Shown piece after piece: positions 27,243-36,504 of a stretch of 64,000 nucleotides of DNA (positions are counted from its first letter, which is position 1; each line of letters begins with the position of its first letter). Where the stretch lies: assembly GCA_019359095.1 (NCBI GenBank), contig JAHHHZ010000022.1:62001-126000 (forward strand), in the 5' to 3' direction. A program made the position numbers and the translations under genes. The DNA is from Pleurocapsa minor HA4230-MV1. Lineage in GTDB: Bacteria; Cyanobacteriota; Cyanobacteriia; Cyanobacteriales; Xenococcaceae. Under the pieces are notes generated by a model. The model was not told the DNA's origin. It worked only from the letters and a program-made list of their open reading frames with translations, and ran no database searches.

Positions 27243-27782
27243 TTAAGCTTCTGTGGCATCTATAGCAATTACTGTACCGCTAAAGTCATAAATATTACCC
27301 TGTAGCTGAATCGATGAACCTATTTTAATCTTTTTGCTGCCACTCAACACATAACCAGTATTGGTAACTTCAGCTTTACTGCCCAAGGTAAGGAGCAAAT
27401 CCCTAACCATGACTATTTCGGGACGAGGATCGTTGAGAGCTTTCACTGTGCCGTCTGGCTGGGGTACAGCAGTGGTTCGAGGCAACACTTTACTTTCAAG
27501 GATTGAAACTTTCCCCGCAGGCTGATTGCGAATCACAATATCTGCCTGTTCTTCTGAGGTAAATGCCTGTGCTAAAACATCATACTTGGCAACACTTAAC
27601 CCTCTAACTAGCACTTGGATTTCAATCGGTTTTTGTTTGGTTTGAGCAACTAAATTGCCAGTCAGGGGTGTACCTGGAAAAAAGAAAACACCGACGACAA
27701 CCAATAAAATTACACAGGCAGCAGCTAAGTCAAGCAGACTCAACTTACCGAATAGTCTTCCTTTAGAGTCAATAATTTTCAT
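27243..27782 (-). CDS. DUF4330 family membrane-anchored protein
   Basis: 179 residues. MKIIDSKGRLFGKLSLLDLA is the family N-terminus, followed by one membrane segment (AACVILLVVVGVFFFP, ~21-38) and an extracytoplasmic beta-rich domain. Function unknown; the family is widespread in cyanobacteria and Firmicutes. It is co-directional with trmB. Confidence 0.75.
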   Translation of the reverse strand: MKIIDSKGRLFGKLSLLDLAAACVILLVVVGVFFFPGTPLTGNLVAQTKQKPIEIQVLVRGLSVAKYDVLAQAFTSEEQADIVIRNQPAGKVSILESKVLPRTTAVPQPDGTVKALNDPRPEIVMVRDLLLTLGSKAEVTNTGYVLSGSKKIKIGSSIQLQGNIYDFSGTVIAIDATEA

Positions 27783-28067
27783 AATTAGCTGTCAAAATTT
27801 CGCTGTCTTAAATTATTTGCGTTTATATTATGTCACTAGTTATCTATTTTTTAAGGCGATCGCTAATCACAGGGCAACTATGACTACAGTGAAGACGAAG
27901 AAACGAGTATTTTTTTGAAGTTGTTTGGACTTTAGCGAAGAAAGTTAGCAGATTTTTGCTGAATAATTCAATTCTTTTCTAAGATTTAGGCATAAATTAA
28001 TGCCAATAATGTCAAGTAATATTACTCATCGTCGAGATCAATAGTAGTTAATTAAAGTAGCATCATT

Positions 28068-28493
28068 ATGGTTCAATCAACTAAAAATAATAATCAAAAT
28101 TTATTAGCGATACTGGTGTCAATCGCCTGGATTGACGGTGAAATTCAACCCGCAGAAGAGAAATTTTTAGCCCAGATTGCCAGCGAACAAAATCTTGATT
28201 CAACAATAAAGCTACAAGACTTGTTGGCACAGTATCAAGATTCATCTTTAGAAAAATGTTCTCAGCTTTTAGAACAGTATCTAGGTGCAAATCCTACTCT
28301 GGCAGATTACGAGCATCTTTTTGGTGCAGTTAGTAAATTAATTTATAGCGATGATGATATTGCCACCGAAGAAGCATCTCTATTAACTAAAATGCAGGAT
28401 TTAGATCCAAGTAATTTAAAAACTCATTCTACTTTCGATCAAGCAATTTTGAAAATTCAAAAACTATACAAAGCAGGGTTAAACAAAAAATAG
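28068..28493 (+). CDS. TerB-like domain protein
   Basis: 141 residues, all helical. LLAILVSIAWIDGEIQPAEEKFLAQIA is the typical TerB helix pair with acidic residues, repeated as LIYSDDDIATEEASLLTKM. TerB-family proteins bind metal or associate with membranes; in cyanobacteria many are uncharacterised. It stands alone, convergent with the ABC permease gene 21 bp away. Confidence 0.72.
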   Translation: MVQSTKNNNQNLLAILVSIAWIDGEIQPAEEKFLAQIASEQNLDSTIKLQDLLAQYQDSSLEKCSQLLEQYLGANPTLADYEHLFGAVSKLIYSDDDIATEEASLLTKMQDLDPSNLKTHSTFDQAILKIQKLYKAGLNKK

Positions 28494-28514
28494 GTCATAG
28501 TCGATCGCAGGTAA

Positions 28515-29411
28515 TTACGGTTGTTCGTTCCAAACCCGTAAATAAAGATAAACAAATATAAAGGCGATCGCTAATAGAATAGTGGCAGCAGCAGCAGCAT
28601 AACCAAATTCAAAACTAGAAAAAGCCTGCTCGTAAATATAGTAAACCAAAAGATTGGTAGAATTTAGCGGCCCTCCCCCAGTAATAATATATACCTGCTC
28701 AAAACTTCTGAGGGTGAAGATCGCCGTAGTTAAGACGGCAAAAACTAAGGTGGGAGTTAATCCAGGCAGGGTAATATACCAAAACTTAGCCCAGCCGTTT
28801 GCCCCATCTAATTCTGCTGCTTCATAACGAGACTGGGGAATAATTTGTAATCCAGCCAGAAAAACGATTAAATTAAAACCCAATTGCTTCCAGCTACTTA
28901 GTAAAATCAGTACTGGCATCGCCCAAAGAGTACTACTTAACCAAGAAATCGGCTCTAAACCCCAAGCCAGCAATAAATCATTAACTCTCCCGTCGGTTTG
29001 AAACAGCCAGCGAAACGCCAATCCTACCGCCACTAAAGATGTAATCGAAGGGACAAAATACGCAGCGCGCAATAATCCCCGCAAAGCGATCAAGCGATTG
29101 AGTAAGACAGCTAAACCCAAAGGAATAATAATCGTTGGTATGACTGTAGCTATAGTGAAATAAGCCGTGTTGCCCATTACCTGCCAAAAGTCACCATCGG
29201 TAAACAGTCTTAAATAGTTTTGTCCGCCAATCCATTCAATTCCTGTAACGGTAAAGCTACCTGTCGTAAAGCTGAGATATAGCAGATAAACGATAGGATA
29301 AAACAGAAATACGCCTAATATCACTAGCGCAGGCGAGAGAAATATAACCGCAGCTACAGCGTCGCGATCGAGCCAGGCTGAAATTAGGTTTGTTTTAAAC
29401 AATTTACTCAT
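28515..29411 (-). CDS. Sugar-type ABC transporter permease (MalF/UgpA/GgtC-like), orphan
   Basis: 298 residues with about six membrane segments, starting AAVIFLSPALVILGVFLFYP. The EAA loop is AAELDGANGWAKFWYITLPG, typical of carbohydrate importers. The partner permease, solute-binding protein and ATPase are not adjacent, so they must lie elsewhere. In Synechocystis the homologous Ggt system takes up compatible solutes; that substrate is inference only. Confidence 0.83.
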   Translation of the reverse strand: MSKLFKTNLISAWLDRDAVAAVIFLSPALVILGVFLFYPIVYLLYLSFTTGSFTVTGIEWIGGQNYLRLFTDGDFWQVMGNTAYFTIATVIPTIIIPLGLAVLLNRLIALRGLLRAAYFVPSITSLVAVGLAFRWLFQTDGRVNDLLLAWGLEPISWLSSTLWAMPVLILLSSWKQLGFNLIVFLAGLQIIPQSRYEAAELDGANGWAKFWYITLPGLTPTLVFAVLTTAIFTLRSFEQVYIITGGGPLNSTNLLVYYIYEQAFSSFEFGYAAAAATILLAIAFIFVYLYLRVWNEQP

Positions 29412-29509
29412 ACTTATAAGTATTGAGCCATTGATTTGCCAAGAGTTGTCTTACCAGAAAAGGGCATTCCACAAAGAAGATAAAAATGTTTCATCATATC
29501 TAAAAAAAA

Positions 29510-30148
29510 CTATAATTGCTCTTTTACCCAACTGCGAAAAGCTCTCATGCCTTTATTTCTACCTTCGCTGCGGCACTGGATCAAATATTGAGGAATGACT
29601 TCAGTTAAGGGTAAATTAGGAAAATTGCGACTAGTTAATGACTCTACATATTTACCCTCGATTAGTAACAAAATCTGTAGCTTGTTTTTTTCATATCTCC
29701 ATAGTTCTGGTACACCCAAAGACTGATATATTTCTGGATGGCTGCGGTTGGTAATATCTATTTCTAAAGCCAAGTCTGGCGGTGGATCTATTGTCAAATC
29801 TAATCTGTTTTTCCCTCTTACCACAGCTTCATTCTGAATATAAAAGCAACTGTCTGGTTCAATTCCTTTAAACATTATTTGATTTTTAAAAGTAGTAGAA
29901 CCGAGGGGACAAAATTCAATATCCAGTTCTTCCAGCAAAATTTCGACAAAATTACTGACATAAACTTTATTTACTTCGTGTTCTGGTAAAGGTGTCATTA
30001 TTTCTAGTCTTCCTTGATCGTAAGCTATTCTAGAACTTCGACTTTCACCTAAATCTACCAAGATAGCTTCAAATTCGTCCCAACTAAGATCGTACAGAAT
30101 TACTTTTTGTCCTGGGGGAACTATAATTTTTTTTACTTCCAATAACAT
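29510..30148 (-). CDS. Uma2 family putative endonuclease, copy 1
   Basis: 212 residues. Restriction-endonuclease-like fold of the Uma2 family: SSRIAYDQGRLEIMTPLPEHE, then PPPDLALEIDIT (acidic active-site residues) and GVPELWRYEKNKLQIL. Cyanobacterial genomes carry many copies and their role is unknown. It is close in sequence to the copy at 34707 (for example PPPDLALEIDITNR in both). It is divergent from pebA. Confidence 0.82.
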   Translation of the reverse strand: MLLEVKKIIVPPGQKVILYDLSWDEFEAILVDLGESRSSRIAYDQGRLEIMTPLPEHEVNKVYVSNFVEILLEELDIEFCPLGSTTFKNQIMFKGIEPDSCFYIQNEAVVRGKNRLDLTIDPPPDLALEIDITNRSHPEIYQSLGVPELWRYEKNKLQILLLIEGKYVESLTSRNFPNLPLTEVIPQYLIQCRSEGRNKGMRAFRSWVKEQL

Positions 30149-30338
30149 AGTTTTTCTTATAGCGATCGCTAGATCAATAAGTTATTTCCAGATCCTAATC
30201 GAAGAACGCGATATATTGCTATTTCTTGGTGCTAGCTGCTTTCGTAAAGCTTTGTTGCTTTGTCCTCAGAAAAGGGGACGATCGCTCTAGCGCTTATATA
30301 TTCTGGCTATAAGCCTTACTGTATATAGCAATAATTGT

Positions 30339-31079
30339 ATGTTCGCGCCCTTTAAAGAATATTTAGAAGAAGAACTTTTTAAACACTTCGATTTAAGCAG
30401 TCGCTCTATTCCTGCGGGATTGGAATCTAACATTAGTGCTAGAGGTAAAAACCCCGCGACAATCCAAAGCTGGTGTTATCAAGCTGAGCAATTGAGAAAA
30501 ATCCGTTATTCCTACATCGATGCTGGGGAAACTGCTCAGGTATTTAATAGCGTTGTCTATCCTGCTCATCATTACGACATACCTTTATTGGGCGTTGATT
30601 TTCTTTCCTTTGGGAAGAAGAAAATTTTAGTAGTGATGGACTTTCAACCATTATTCCGCGATCGCGCCTACCTAGAAAAGTATATTGAGCCGATGCGGGA
30701 GATCAGGGATAAATATAATGAGTTAGCCCAAGATTTGGAGATGAAATTCTACGATGCTAATCAATATTTTTCTAAATATTTGCTGTTTGCCAAGCTGGAT
30801 TCTGAAGCAGTAGTAAATAGACTATTTCCCGCTTTCCAAGAATATCTATCCCTATATTGGCGAATGGTGGCTAATACTGAACCTTTAACTAATCCAGAGG
30901 ACATTCAGCGGATTGTGGCAGCGCAAAAAAAATACGATCAATATAGTGCCGAACGAGATCCCGCTCATGGTTTATTTAGTAGCTATTTTGGCTCAGAATG
31001 GTCAGAAAAATTCCTCTATGAATTTCTGTTTGAGGATGCATCTCCTTTGGTAGTTCCCACCGCCACCGCCAGCAAATAG
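30339..31079 (+). CDS. pebA: 15,16-dihydrobiliverdin:ferredoxin oxidoreductase
   Basis: 246 residues, ferredoxin-dependent bilin reductase family. Visible features: FKEYLEEELFKHFDLSSRSI at the N-terminus, AQVFNSVVYPAHHYDIPLLG with the conserved Asp region, and C-terminal AERDPAHGLFSSYFGSEWSEKF. PebA reduces biliverdin IXa to 15,16-dihydrobiliverdin and passes it to PebB, next downstream (20 bp). The adjacency and order separate it from PcyA. Part of the phycoerythrin chromophore pathway. Confidence 0.93.
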   Translation: MFAPFKEYLEEELFKHFDLSSRSIPAGLESNISARGKNPATIQSWCYQAEQLRKIRYSYIDAGETAQVFNSVVYPAHHYDIPLLGVDFLSFGKKKILVVMDFQPLFRDRAYLEKYIEPMREIRDKYNELAQDLEMKFYDANQYFSKYLLFAKLDSEAVVNRLFPAFQEYLSLYWRMVANTEPLTNPEDIQRIVAAQKKYDQYSAERDPAHGLFSSYFGSEWSEKFLYEFLFEDASPLVVPTATASK

Positions 31080-31099
31080 CCTAAAATAATTTTAACAGT

Positions 31100-31843
31100 A
31101 TGACCTTATATCAACCATTTATCGAGCAAGCGATCGCCACTTTAAAGTCCAGATTAAACCTGCAACCCTACCCTATTCCTGCTGGCTTTGAACGGAAAGA
31201 AGGGGTGATGGGTAAAGGGAAAAAGCAAGAGCCAGTAAAAACTACTAGTTACGGCTTACAATCAGACAAACTAAGGCAAATTAGAGCAGCTCATGTGCAG
31301 GGGGGAGATTCACTTCAGGTACTTAATTTTGTCATTTTTCCCAAACTTAATTACGATCTGCCCTTTTTTGGTGCGGATTTAGTCACCTTACCTGGGGGAC
31401 ATCTAATTGCGATCGATATGCAGCCACTATTTAGTCAAAATAAAGCTTATCAGGCTAAATACAGTGACCCGATTATGCCGATGTTCCATCAGTATCAACA
31501 AGATTTACCTTGGGGTGGAGATTTTCCCCAAGAGGCTCAACAATACTTTTCTCCCGCCTTTTTGTGGACTCGCCCATCCCAGACAGAAGTAGTTGAGAAT
31601 TTAGTCTTTAAAGCTTTTTGTGACTATCTCAATGCCTATATTGATTTTGTCGAACAAGCAGAAGTAGTAACCGATCCTCAACAGCTAACGGCGATTTTTC
31701 AAGCCCAAAAAAGCTACGCTGACTATCGAGCCGAAAAAGATCCCGCCAGAGGTATGCTAACTCGCATATATGGCTCAGAATGGACAGAAGAATATATTCA
31801 TGGTTTCCTCTTCGATCTTGAACGTACTTTGACGTTGGCTTAA
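31100..31843 (+). CDS. pebB: Phycoerythrobilin:ferredoxin oxidoreductase
   Basis: 247 residues, the second reductase of the pebAB pair. It shares the fold of Peb[25 protein letters not shown] and [21 protein letters not shown]. It converts 15,16-dihydrobiliverdin to phycoerythrobilin with ferredoxin. It is translationally close to pebA and 690 bp upstream of cpcB, so bilin synthesis and apoprotein genes are clustered. Confidence 0.93.
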   Translation: MTLYQPFIEQAIATLKSRLNLQPYPIPAGFERKEGVMGKGKKQEPVKTTSYGLQSDKLRQIRAAHVQGGDSLQVLNFVIFPKLNYDLPFFGADLVTLPGGHLIAIDMQPLFSQNKAYQAKYSDPIMPMFHQYQQDLPWGGDFPQEAQQYFSPAFLWTRPSQTEVVENLVFKAFCDYLNAYIDFVEQAEVVTDPQQLTAIFQAQKSYADYRAEKDPARGMLTRIYGSEWTEEYIHGFLFDLERTLTLA

Positions 31844-32225
31844 GCGATCGCGATCGCCTAATATTTAGGTTAACAGCGATCGATCGGGCAATTGTTGATA
31901 AAAGTAACAGTTGATTGCTTTGGGTTACAGAAAGATAAGATAATAAACATTAACAAATCTTGTTTCTTATAAGTATTTACCTTGTTAGGGCAGCAGTGTT
32001 TGTCCTTAAAAAATTGGCAACTAGCTGAATAATCAGGAATTAAACATTAAGCTCGACATCGAGCTAACTAGCCAGCCGAACAGCAAAAAACAAGGAACAT
32101 TATTTGACCGTAACTTTAACCAAACCTAAAAGTTGGTTGAGGGTGGTCAGTAAAACCTGGAAAATTTAACAAGACGTAACAAACTATGGTTCGTTGTCGT
32201 TGTATAAAAGTTATCTGAGGGAGAA

Positions 32226-32270
32226 ATGCCTGTAGGCGAAGCCAAGAAGCGATCGCAGAGTGCGGGTTGA
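32226..32270 (+). CDS. Candidate 14-residue leader peptide in the cpcBA leader
   Basis: GAGGGAG lies a few bases before the ATG. The ORF encodes MPVGEAKKRSQSAG and ends 36 bases before the terminator at 32306. The arrangement is that of a leader peptide before an attenuator. The coding DNA contains a HIP1 octamer and repeat-like sequence, so it may be a chance ORF. Confidence 0.25.
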   Translation: MPVGEAKKRSQSAG

Positions 32271-32305
32271 ATACTTCAAACTTTGTGAAATGCCTTGGAT
32301 AACCG

Positions 32306-32334
32306 CCGTAAAGCTATCTCTTTTACGGTTTTTT
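32306..32334 (+). terminator. Intrinsic terminator/attenuator in the cpcBA leader
   Basis: CCGTAAA (32306-32312) pairs with TTTACGG (32322-32328), followed by six T residues and ATT. It lies 199 bp before cpcB and 460 bp after pebB. It could end the pebAB transcript, or act as an attenuator if the cpc promoter is upstream of it. The rest of the 689-bp leader holds a small palindrome (AGCTCGACATCGAGCT, 32050-32065) and nothing else I can support. Confidence 0.65.
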
Positions 32335-32532
32335 ATTAAGCGTGTAAAGTTTTGTTAGGTGACTTAAGAAACTCTGACTAAGTGCCTAGAGAATAGTAAC
32401 TTAGCACCTTCGACAATCAACCTCTTTCTAAAAGCTAGCGATCGCGCTAGTGGCTGAAAGTAGTTTTTAAGTTAAGATTCCTTTTTGAAGTTCAACTAAA
32501 CCAAATTTAATTCGAGTAGGAGATTATTTATA

Positions 32533-33051
32533 ATGTTCGACGCATTTACTAGAGTTGTTGCTCAGGCTGATGCCCGTGGCGAATTTCTATCCAGCAGCCA
32601 GTTGGATGCTCTAAGTGCAATGGTTGCAGCTAGCAACAAACGTATGGATTCAGTTAACCGTATTACTGGTAACGCTTCCGCTATTGTGACTAACGCAGCT
32701 CGTTCTTTGTTTGCCGAGCAGCCTCAGCTAATCGCTCCTGGTGGAAACGCTTACACTAGTCGTCGTAACGCAGCTTGCTTACGCGATATGGAAATCATTT
32801 TACGCTACATCACTTACGCTATCTTTACAGGTGACGCGAGTGTGCTAGAAGATCGTTGTCTTAATGGACTGCGCGAAACTTATCTAGCTTTGGGTACTCC
32901 TGGTGCTTCTGTTGCTGTTGGCGTTCAAAAAATGAAGGAAGCTGCCTTAGCAATCATTAACGATACTAACGGTATCACTCCTGGTGACTGTAGCGCTATT
33001 TCTTCTGAAATCGCTGGCTACTTCGACCGTGCTGCTGCGTCAGTAGGTTAA
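32533..33051 (+). CDS. cpcB: C-phycocyanin beta subunit
   Basis: 172 residues, exactly the CpcB length. The two bilin cysteines are present: ~Cys82 in [16 protein letters not shown] and ~Cys153 in [13 protein letters not shown]. The Asn of the conserved methylation region is in [20 protein letters not shown]. It lacks the extra loop of CpeB (184 residues), so this is phycocyanin, not phycoerythrin. AGGAG precedes the ATG by 10 bases. It forms discs with CpcA; chromophores are attached by CpcS/U types (Cys82) and the T type (Cys153). Confidence 0.95.
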   Translation: MFDAFTRVVAQADARGEFLSSSQLDALSAMVAASNKRMDSVNRITGNASAIVTNAARSLFAEQPQLIAPGGNAYTSRRNAACLRDMEIILRYITYAIFTGDASVLEDRCLNGLRETYLALGTPGASVAVGVQKMKEAALAIINDTNGITPGDCSAISSEIAGYFDRAAASVG

Positions 33052-33139
33052 TTCAACGGGCATACTTGCTCTGTTGACAGCGAATATCAACCTTTGGTTG
33101 TTTAGAAAAAATTAGTAAAACAAGAGAAACATTACAATC

Positions 33140-33628
33140 ATGAAAACTCCTTTAACTGAAGCAGTATCTTCTGCTGATTCCCAGGGTCGTTTCTTAAGCA
33201 GCACTGAAATCCAGACTGCTTTTGGTCGCTTTAAGCAAGCTAATGCTTCTTTAGAAGCAGCAAAAGCTTTGACCAGCAATTCTCAGAGCTTAATTGATGG
33301 CGCAGCTAATGCAGTATATGCTAAATTCCCCTATACTACTAGCACTCCTGGCCCTAACTACGCTTCCACTCCTACTGGTAAAGCAAAATGTTCTCGTGAC
33401 ATTGGTTACTACCTAAGAATGGTAACTTACTGCTTAGTTTCTGGTGGAACTGGCCCGATGGATGAGTATTTAGTAGCTGGTTTAGATGAAATCAACCGTG
33501 CTTATGAACTATCTCCTAGCTGGTACATCGAAGCTCTAAAATATATTAAAAATAATCATGGCTTGAGTGGAGATCCTGCTACTGAAGCAAATAGCTATCT
33601 TGACTATGCGATTAACACACTTAGCTAA
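33140..33628 (+). CDS. cpcA: C-phycocyanin alpha subunit
   Basis: 162 residues, the CpcA length. It starts [19 protein letters not shown]; the single bilin cysteine (~84) is in [15 protein letters not shown], and [13 protein letters not shown] is near the end. The bilin is attached by the CpcE/CpcF lyase encoded just downstream. It is 88 bp after cpcB in the usual order. The cpcC/cpcD linker genes that normally follow are absent here. Confidence 0.95.
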   Translation: MKTPLTEAVSSADSQGRFLSSTEIQTAFGRFKQANASLEAAKALTSNSQSLIDGAANAVYAKFPYTTSTPGPNYASTPTGKAKCSRDIGYYLRMVTYCLVSGGTGPMDEYLVAGLDEINRAYELSPSWYIEALKYIKNNHGLSGDPATEANSYLDYAINTLS

Positions 33629-33797
33629 GACTAAATGACTTGATTCGATTAGTCATCAACCTGTTCGAGTGACAGGTAACAGATGAGATTCAAATGTTTT
33701 GACTCATCAAGTGATACTCAGAGGAGTATGCGAATGCCAGCAGCAAAGCTAGTATTTGTTTACTTTTCTGAGTATTGTTGTTTTAAAGGGATGAAGA

Positions 33798-34631
33798 ATG
33801 GAGGCTGAAGAAATAGATAGCTTAAACAATTCAAATGAAGCCGAACAGTTGACGCTAGAACAGGCGATCGCCAATCTCAATCAAAGAGAAGATTTAGGAG
33901 CGAGGTATTATGCTGCCTGGTGGCTGGGAAAGTTTAGAATCAATGACCAATCGGCGATCGCTGCTTTATTAACCGCCTTAGAAGATGAACAAGATCGCGC
34001 GCCTGATGGGGGATATCCTTTACGTCGTAATGCAGCTAGAGCTTTAGGTAAACTAGGGGATAAGCAAGCGGTAGAGCCATTAATTCGCTGTTTAGAATTT
34101 CCCGATTATTACGTGAGGGAGGCGGCTGCTCAAGCGTTGGAAAGCTTAGAGGATCGAAGATGTGTTCCTACGTTAATTAAGCTGCTAGATGGTGGAGTAG
34201 CACAGGCGACCAGAGTGGCAGGTAAGCCCCACTTAGTACAACCTTATGAAGCCGTAATTGAAGCTTTAGGCACTTTAGGCGCAACGGTCGCAATAAACTT
34301 CATTGAGCCATTTACCCAGCACTCAACCGAAAAGGTAAAGTATGCTGCTGCTAGAGCTATGTATCAGTTGACGAAACAAGAGCAGTATGGCGAGATGTTG
34401 ATTCAGGCACTATCGGGAGACGATTTACAGCTACGCCGTTCAGCATTGATGGACTTAGGTGCGGTAGGATATCTCAAAGCGGGTCAGGCGATCGCAGATA
34501 CTTTAGCGGAAAATAGTATGAAGTTGATTGCCCTCAAAGGACTATTAGAAACAGACTTGAAAAGTAGCAAAGATTCAGCAATCTCACCTGAGAGTATTCA
34601 TATAATGAACCTTATGGATTCTCTTCTTTGA
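33798..34631 (+). CDS. cpcE: Phycocyanobilin lyase subunit CpcE
   Basis: 277 residues built of HEAT/PBS-lyase repeats (ALGKLGDKQAVEPLIRCLEF, ALESLEDRRCVPTLIKLLDG). The family hallmark LGARYYAAWWLGKFRI is at the N-terminus. With CpcF it forms the E/F heterodimer that attaches bilin to CpcA Cys84. It is 166 bp after cpcA; that gap holds only small hairpins (for example CCTGT/ACAGG). Its partner cpcF is separated from it by a Uma2 gene. Confidence 0.93.
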   Translation: MEAEEIDSLNNSNEAEQLTLEQAIANLNQREDLGARYYAAWWLGKFRINDQSAIAALLTALEDEQDRAPDGGYPLRRNAARALGKLGDKQAVEPLIRCLEFPDYYVREAAAQALESLEDRRCVPTLIKLLDGGVAQATRVAGKPHLVQPYEAVIEALGTLGATVAINFIEPFTQHSTEKVKYAAARAMYQLTKQEQYGEMLIQALSGDDLQLRRSALMDLGAVGYLKAGQAIADTLAENSMKLIALKGLLETDLKSSKDSAISPESIHIMNLMDSLL

Positions 34632-34706
34632 CAAGAGCTAATTATCAATCAACTAGGGACAAGATTACTGTCTAAACTCTAAACCAATGTCATTGACTTC
34701 AGACTT

Positions 34707-35345
34707 ATGCAGGTAGCCTTAGAAAAAATTGTCGTCAAACCTGGACAACAATTATTGTTGCAGGATATTAGCTGGTCAGATCTCGAAGAGATTTTAGCCG
34801 ATTTAGGAGAACATCGTGGTTCCAGAATTTCTTATAGTGATGGAGCATTAGAAATAATGGTTCCTTTACCAGAGCATGAGAAGCACAAAGAGATTATTGG
34901 AGATTTAGTCAAAATTTTGCTCGAGCAATTAGGAGTTGATTTTGAATCATTGGCATCCACTACATTTAAAAGTGAAGCAATGAAACAAGCTTTAGAAGCC
35001 GATGCCTGTTTTTATATCCAAAATTATCAGGCTGTGATTGGCAAAGAGCGACTAGATTTAACCATCGATCCGCCACCAGATTTAGCGCTGGAAATTGACA
35101 TAACTAATAGAACGCAGTTTGATAATTACCTGCTCTTGAAAGTTCCTGAACTATGGCGTTACAGTAAAAAAGGACTGCAAATTTATCTGTTACAAAACAA
35201 CCAGTATCAAGAATCGACAACTAGCCCAAATTTTCCGCATCTGCCGATCGTCGAGTTGGTCGAACGCTACGTAAAACAAGCCCAGGTTGAAGGTAGAAGT
35301 AAAGCAATTAGAGCCTTCAAACAGTGGATTAAAGAAAATCTTTAA
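34707..35345 (+). CDS. Uma2 family putative endonuclease, copy 2, between cpcE and cpcF
   Basis: 212 residues, the same length as the copy at 29510 and clearly paralogous (SWSDLEEILADLGEHRGSRI, PPPDLALEIDITNR, LKVPELWRYSKKGLQIYLL). The frame is intact and co-directional, 72 bp from cpcE and 72 bp before cpcF. This splits a pair of genes that are usually adjacent and whose products form a heterodimer. No terminal repeats were seen at its borders. Confidence 0.82.
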   Translation: MQVALEKIVVKPGQQLLLQDISWSDLEEILADLGEHRGSRISYSDGALEIMVPLPEHEKHKEIIGDLVKILLEQLGVDFESLASTTFKSEAMKQALEADACFYIQNYQAVIGKERLDLTIDPPPDLALEIDITNRTQFDNYLLLKVPELWRYSKKGLQIYLLQNNQYQESTTSPNFPHLPIVELVERYVKQAQVEGRSKAIRAFKQWIKENL

Positions 35346-35417
35346 ATTGAGTTGAGACGAGCAAGATAGTAAAATTATCTTCTAGCTATATTGCATTTAA
35401 TTAGCCACCTATTGCCA

Positions 35418-36047
35418 ATGTCCGATGTTCAACAATTAATTGAGGCGGTAAATCAAGCCGATTCTGCCGACTTACTCTTAAAAACAGTCGAAGATTTAGC
35501 GGTCGTTGGCGATCGCGCTGCTATACCTACTTTAGTTGAGGTATTAGGCTTTAACAATCCTGGTGCTGCGGTTGCTGCGGTTGACGGTCTAATCGAGATT
35601 GGCGAGCCTGTGGTTGACTATTTACTAGAGAATTTAGACGGTTATAACTACGGCGCACGAGCTTGGGCGACGAGAGTATTTGCGGGGATTGGCGATCCTG
35701 CTGCCTTAGATTTATTATTAGAAGCTGCGGTTGCTGATTTCTCTCAAAGCGTGCGTCGTGCAGCAGCTAAAGGGTTAGGGAACATTATTTGGTCTAAGCT
35801 GCCCCCAGAAGATGCGATCGGCGCGCAAAAAAAAGTCTTAGATACGCTGTTACTAGCGACAGAAGATGGAGAGTGGGTGGTGCGCTATGCTGCGATCGTC
35901 GGACTAGAAGCCTTAAGTAAAACTTTGGCAGTGAGTCAACCTGATTTACTACCAAAAATTAGGAGTAAGTTCCAGGAATTAATTACTAGCGAGTCAGAAC
36001 CAGCGGTTTATGCTCGAACTAAATATGCGCTACACAATCTAAAATAG
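35418..36047 (+). CDS. cpcF: Phycocyanobilin lyase subunit CpcF
   Basis: 209 residues from the ATG at 35418; the frame opens with a TTG at 35391. HEAT repeats: [20 protein letters not shown] and [20 protein letters not shown], typical of CpcF. It acts with CpcE on the phycocyanin alpha subunit. It is convergent with the DUF202 gene 33 bp downstream. Confidence 0.92.
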   Translation: MSDVQQLIEAVNQADSADLLLKTVEDLAVVGDRAAIPTLVEVLGFNNPGAAVAAVDGLIEIGEPVVDYLLENLDGYNYGARAWATRVFAGIGDPAALDLLLEAAVADFSQSVRRAAAKGLGNIIWSKLPPEDAIGAQKKVLDTLLLATEDGEWVVRYAAIVGLEALSKTLAVSQPDLLPKIRSKFQELITSESEPAVYARTKYALHNLK

Positions 36048-36080
36048 CCAATAATTAATAATTAAATAAAATAACTGTTT

Positions 36081-36476
36081 TTATTTAAAGATCATGGTGT
36101 TAATTGGGTTGAGAGGTAAAGTGAAAACATAATAAATAACTCCCGCGCCTAAAAGTGTTATGGTCAAGCTAAAAATTATTACCCAGCGATCTGCTGGCTG
36201 GTATCTATCTTGGTCTATATCTCGGCGAACAGCAAAGTAGTGATAAGTTGAAAGTATTACTGTGACAAGTCCTACCAAGGAAAAGATCAGTCCTAACTTC
36301 CAGCCATTTCCAGGAGTAGTAGTTGCAGGTGGTTGAACAAAGCGCAGGCGCACAATAACTACACCAAACCCCATTAAAGAGATTGCTGTCCGCATCCATG
36401 CTAGATAAGTACGCTCGTTTGCTAAGTGTTCTCTAATCCGATTGGAATTTCTGCGGTTTGATGGTTCTAAATTCAC
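36081..36476 (-). CDS. DUF202 (YidH-type) membrane protein
   Basis: 131 residues with a GTG start at 36476. The family motif HLANERTYLAWMRTAISLMG is near the N-terminus, followed by three membrane segments. Small inner-membrane family of unknown function. It lies 28 bp downstream of cysA on the same strand, so it may be read through from the sulfate operon. Confidence 0.8.
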   Translation of the reverse strand: MNLEPSNRRNSNRIREHLANERTYLAWMRTAISLMGFGVVIVRLRFVQPPATTTPGNGWKLGLIFSLVGLVTVILSTYHYFAVRRDIDQDRYQPADRWVIIFSLTITLLGAGVIYYVFTLPLNPINTMIFK

Positions 36477-36504
36477 TACACCTACTCTTTCATCTTGAAT
36501 AAAG

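Noticed and set aside
32160-32340. A riboswitch in the cpcBA leader
   Set aside because: I could not match any known aptamer core; only the terminator stem is clear.
32533-33628. Phycoerythrin subunits cpeBA
   Set aside because: The 172/162-residue lengths, single alpha-subunit bilin Cys and lack of the CpeB insertion show phycocyanin.
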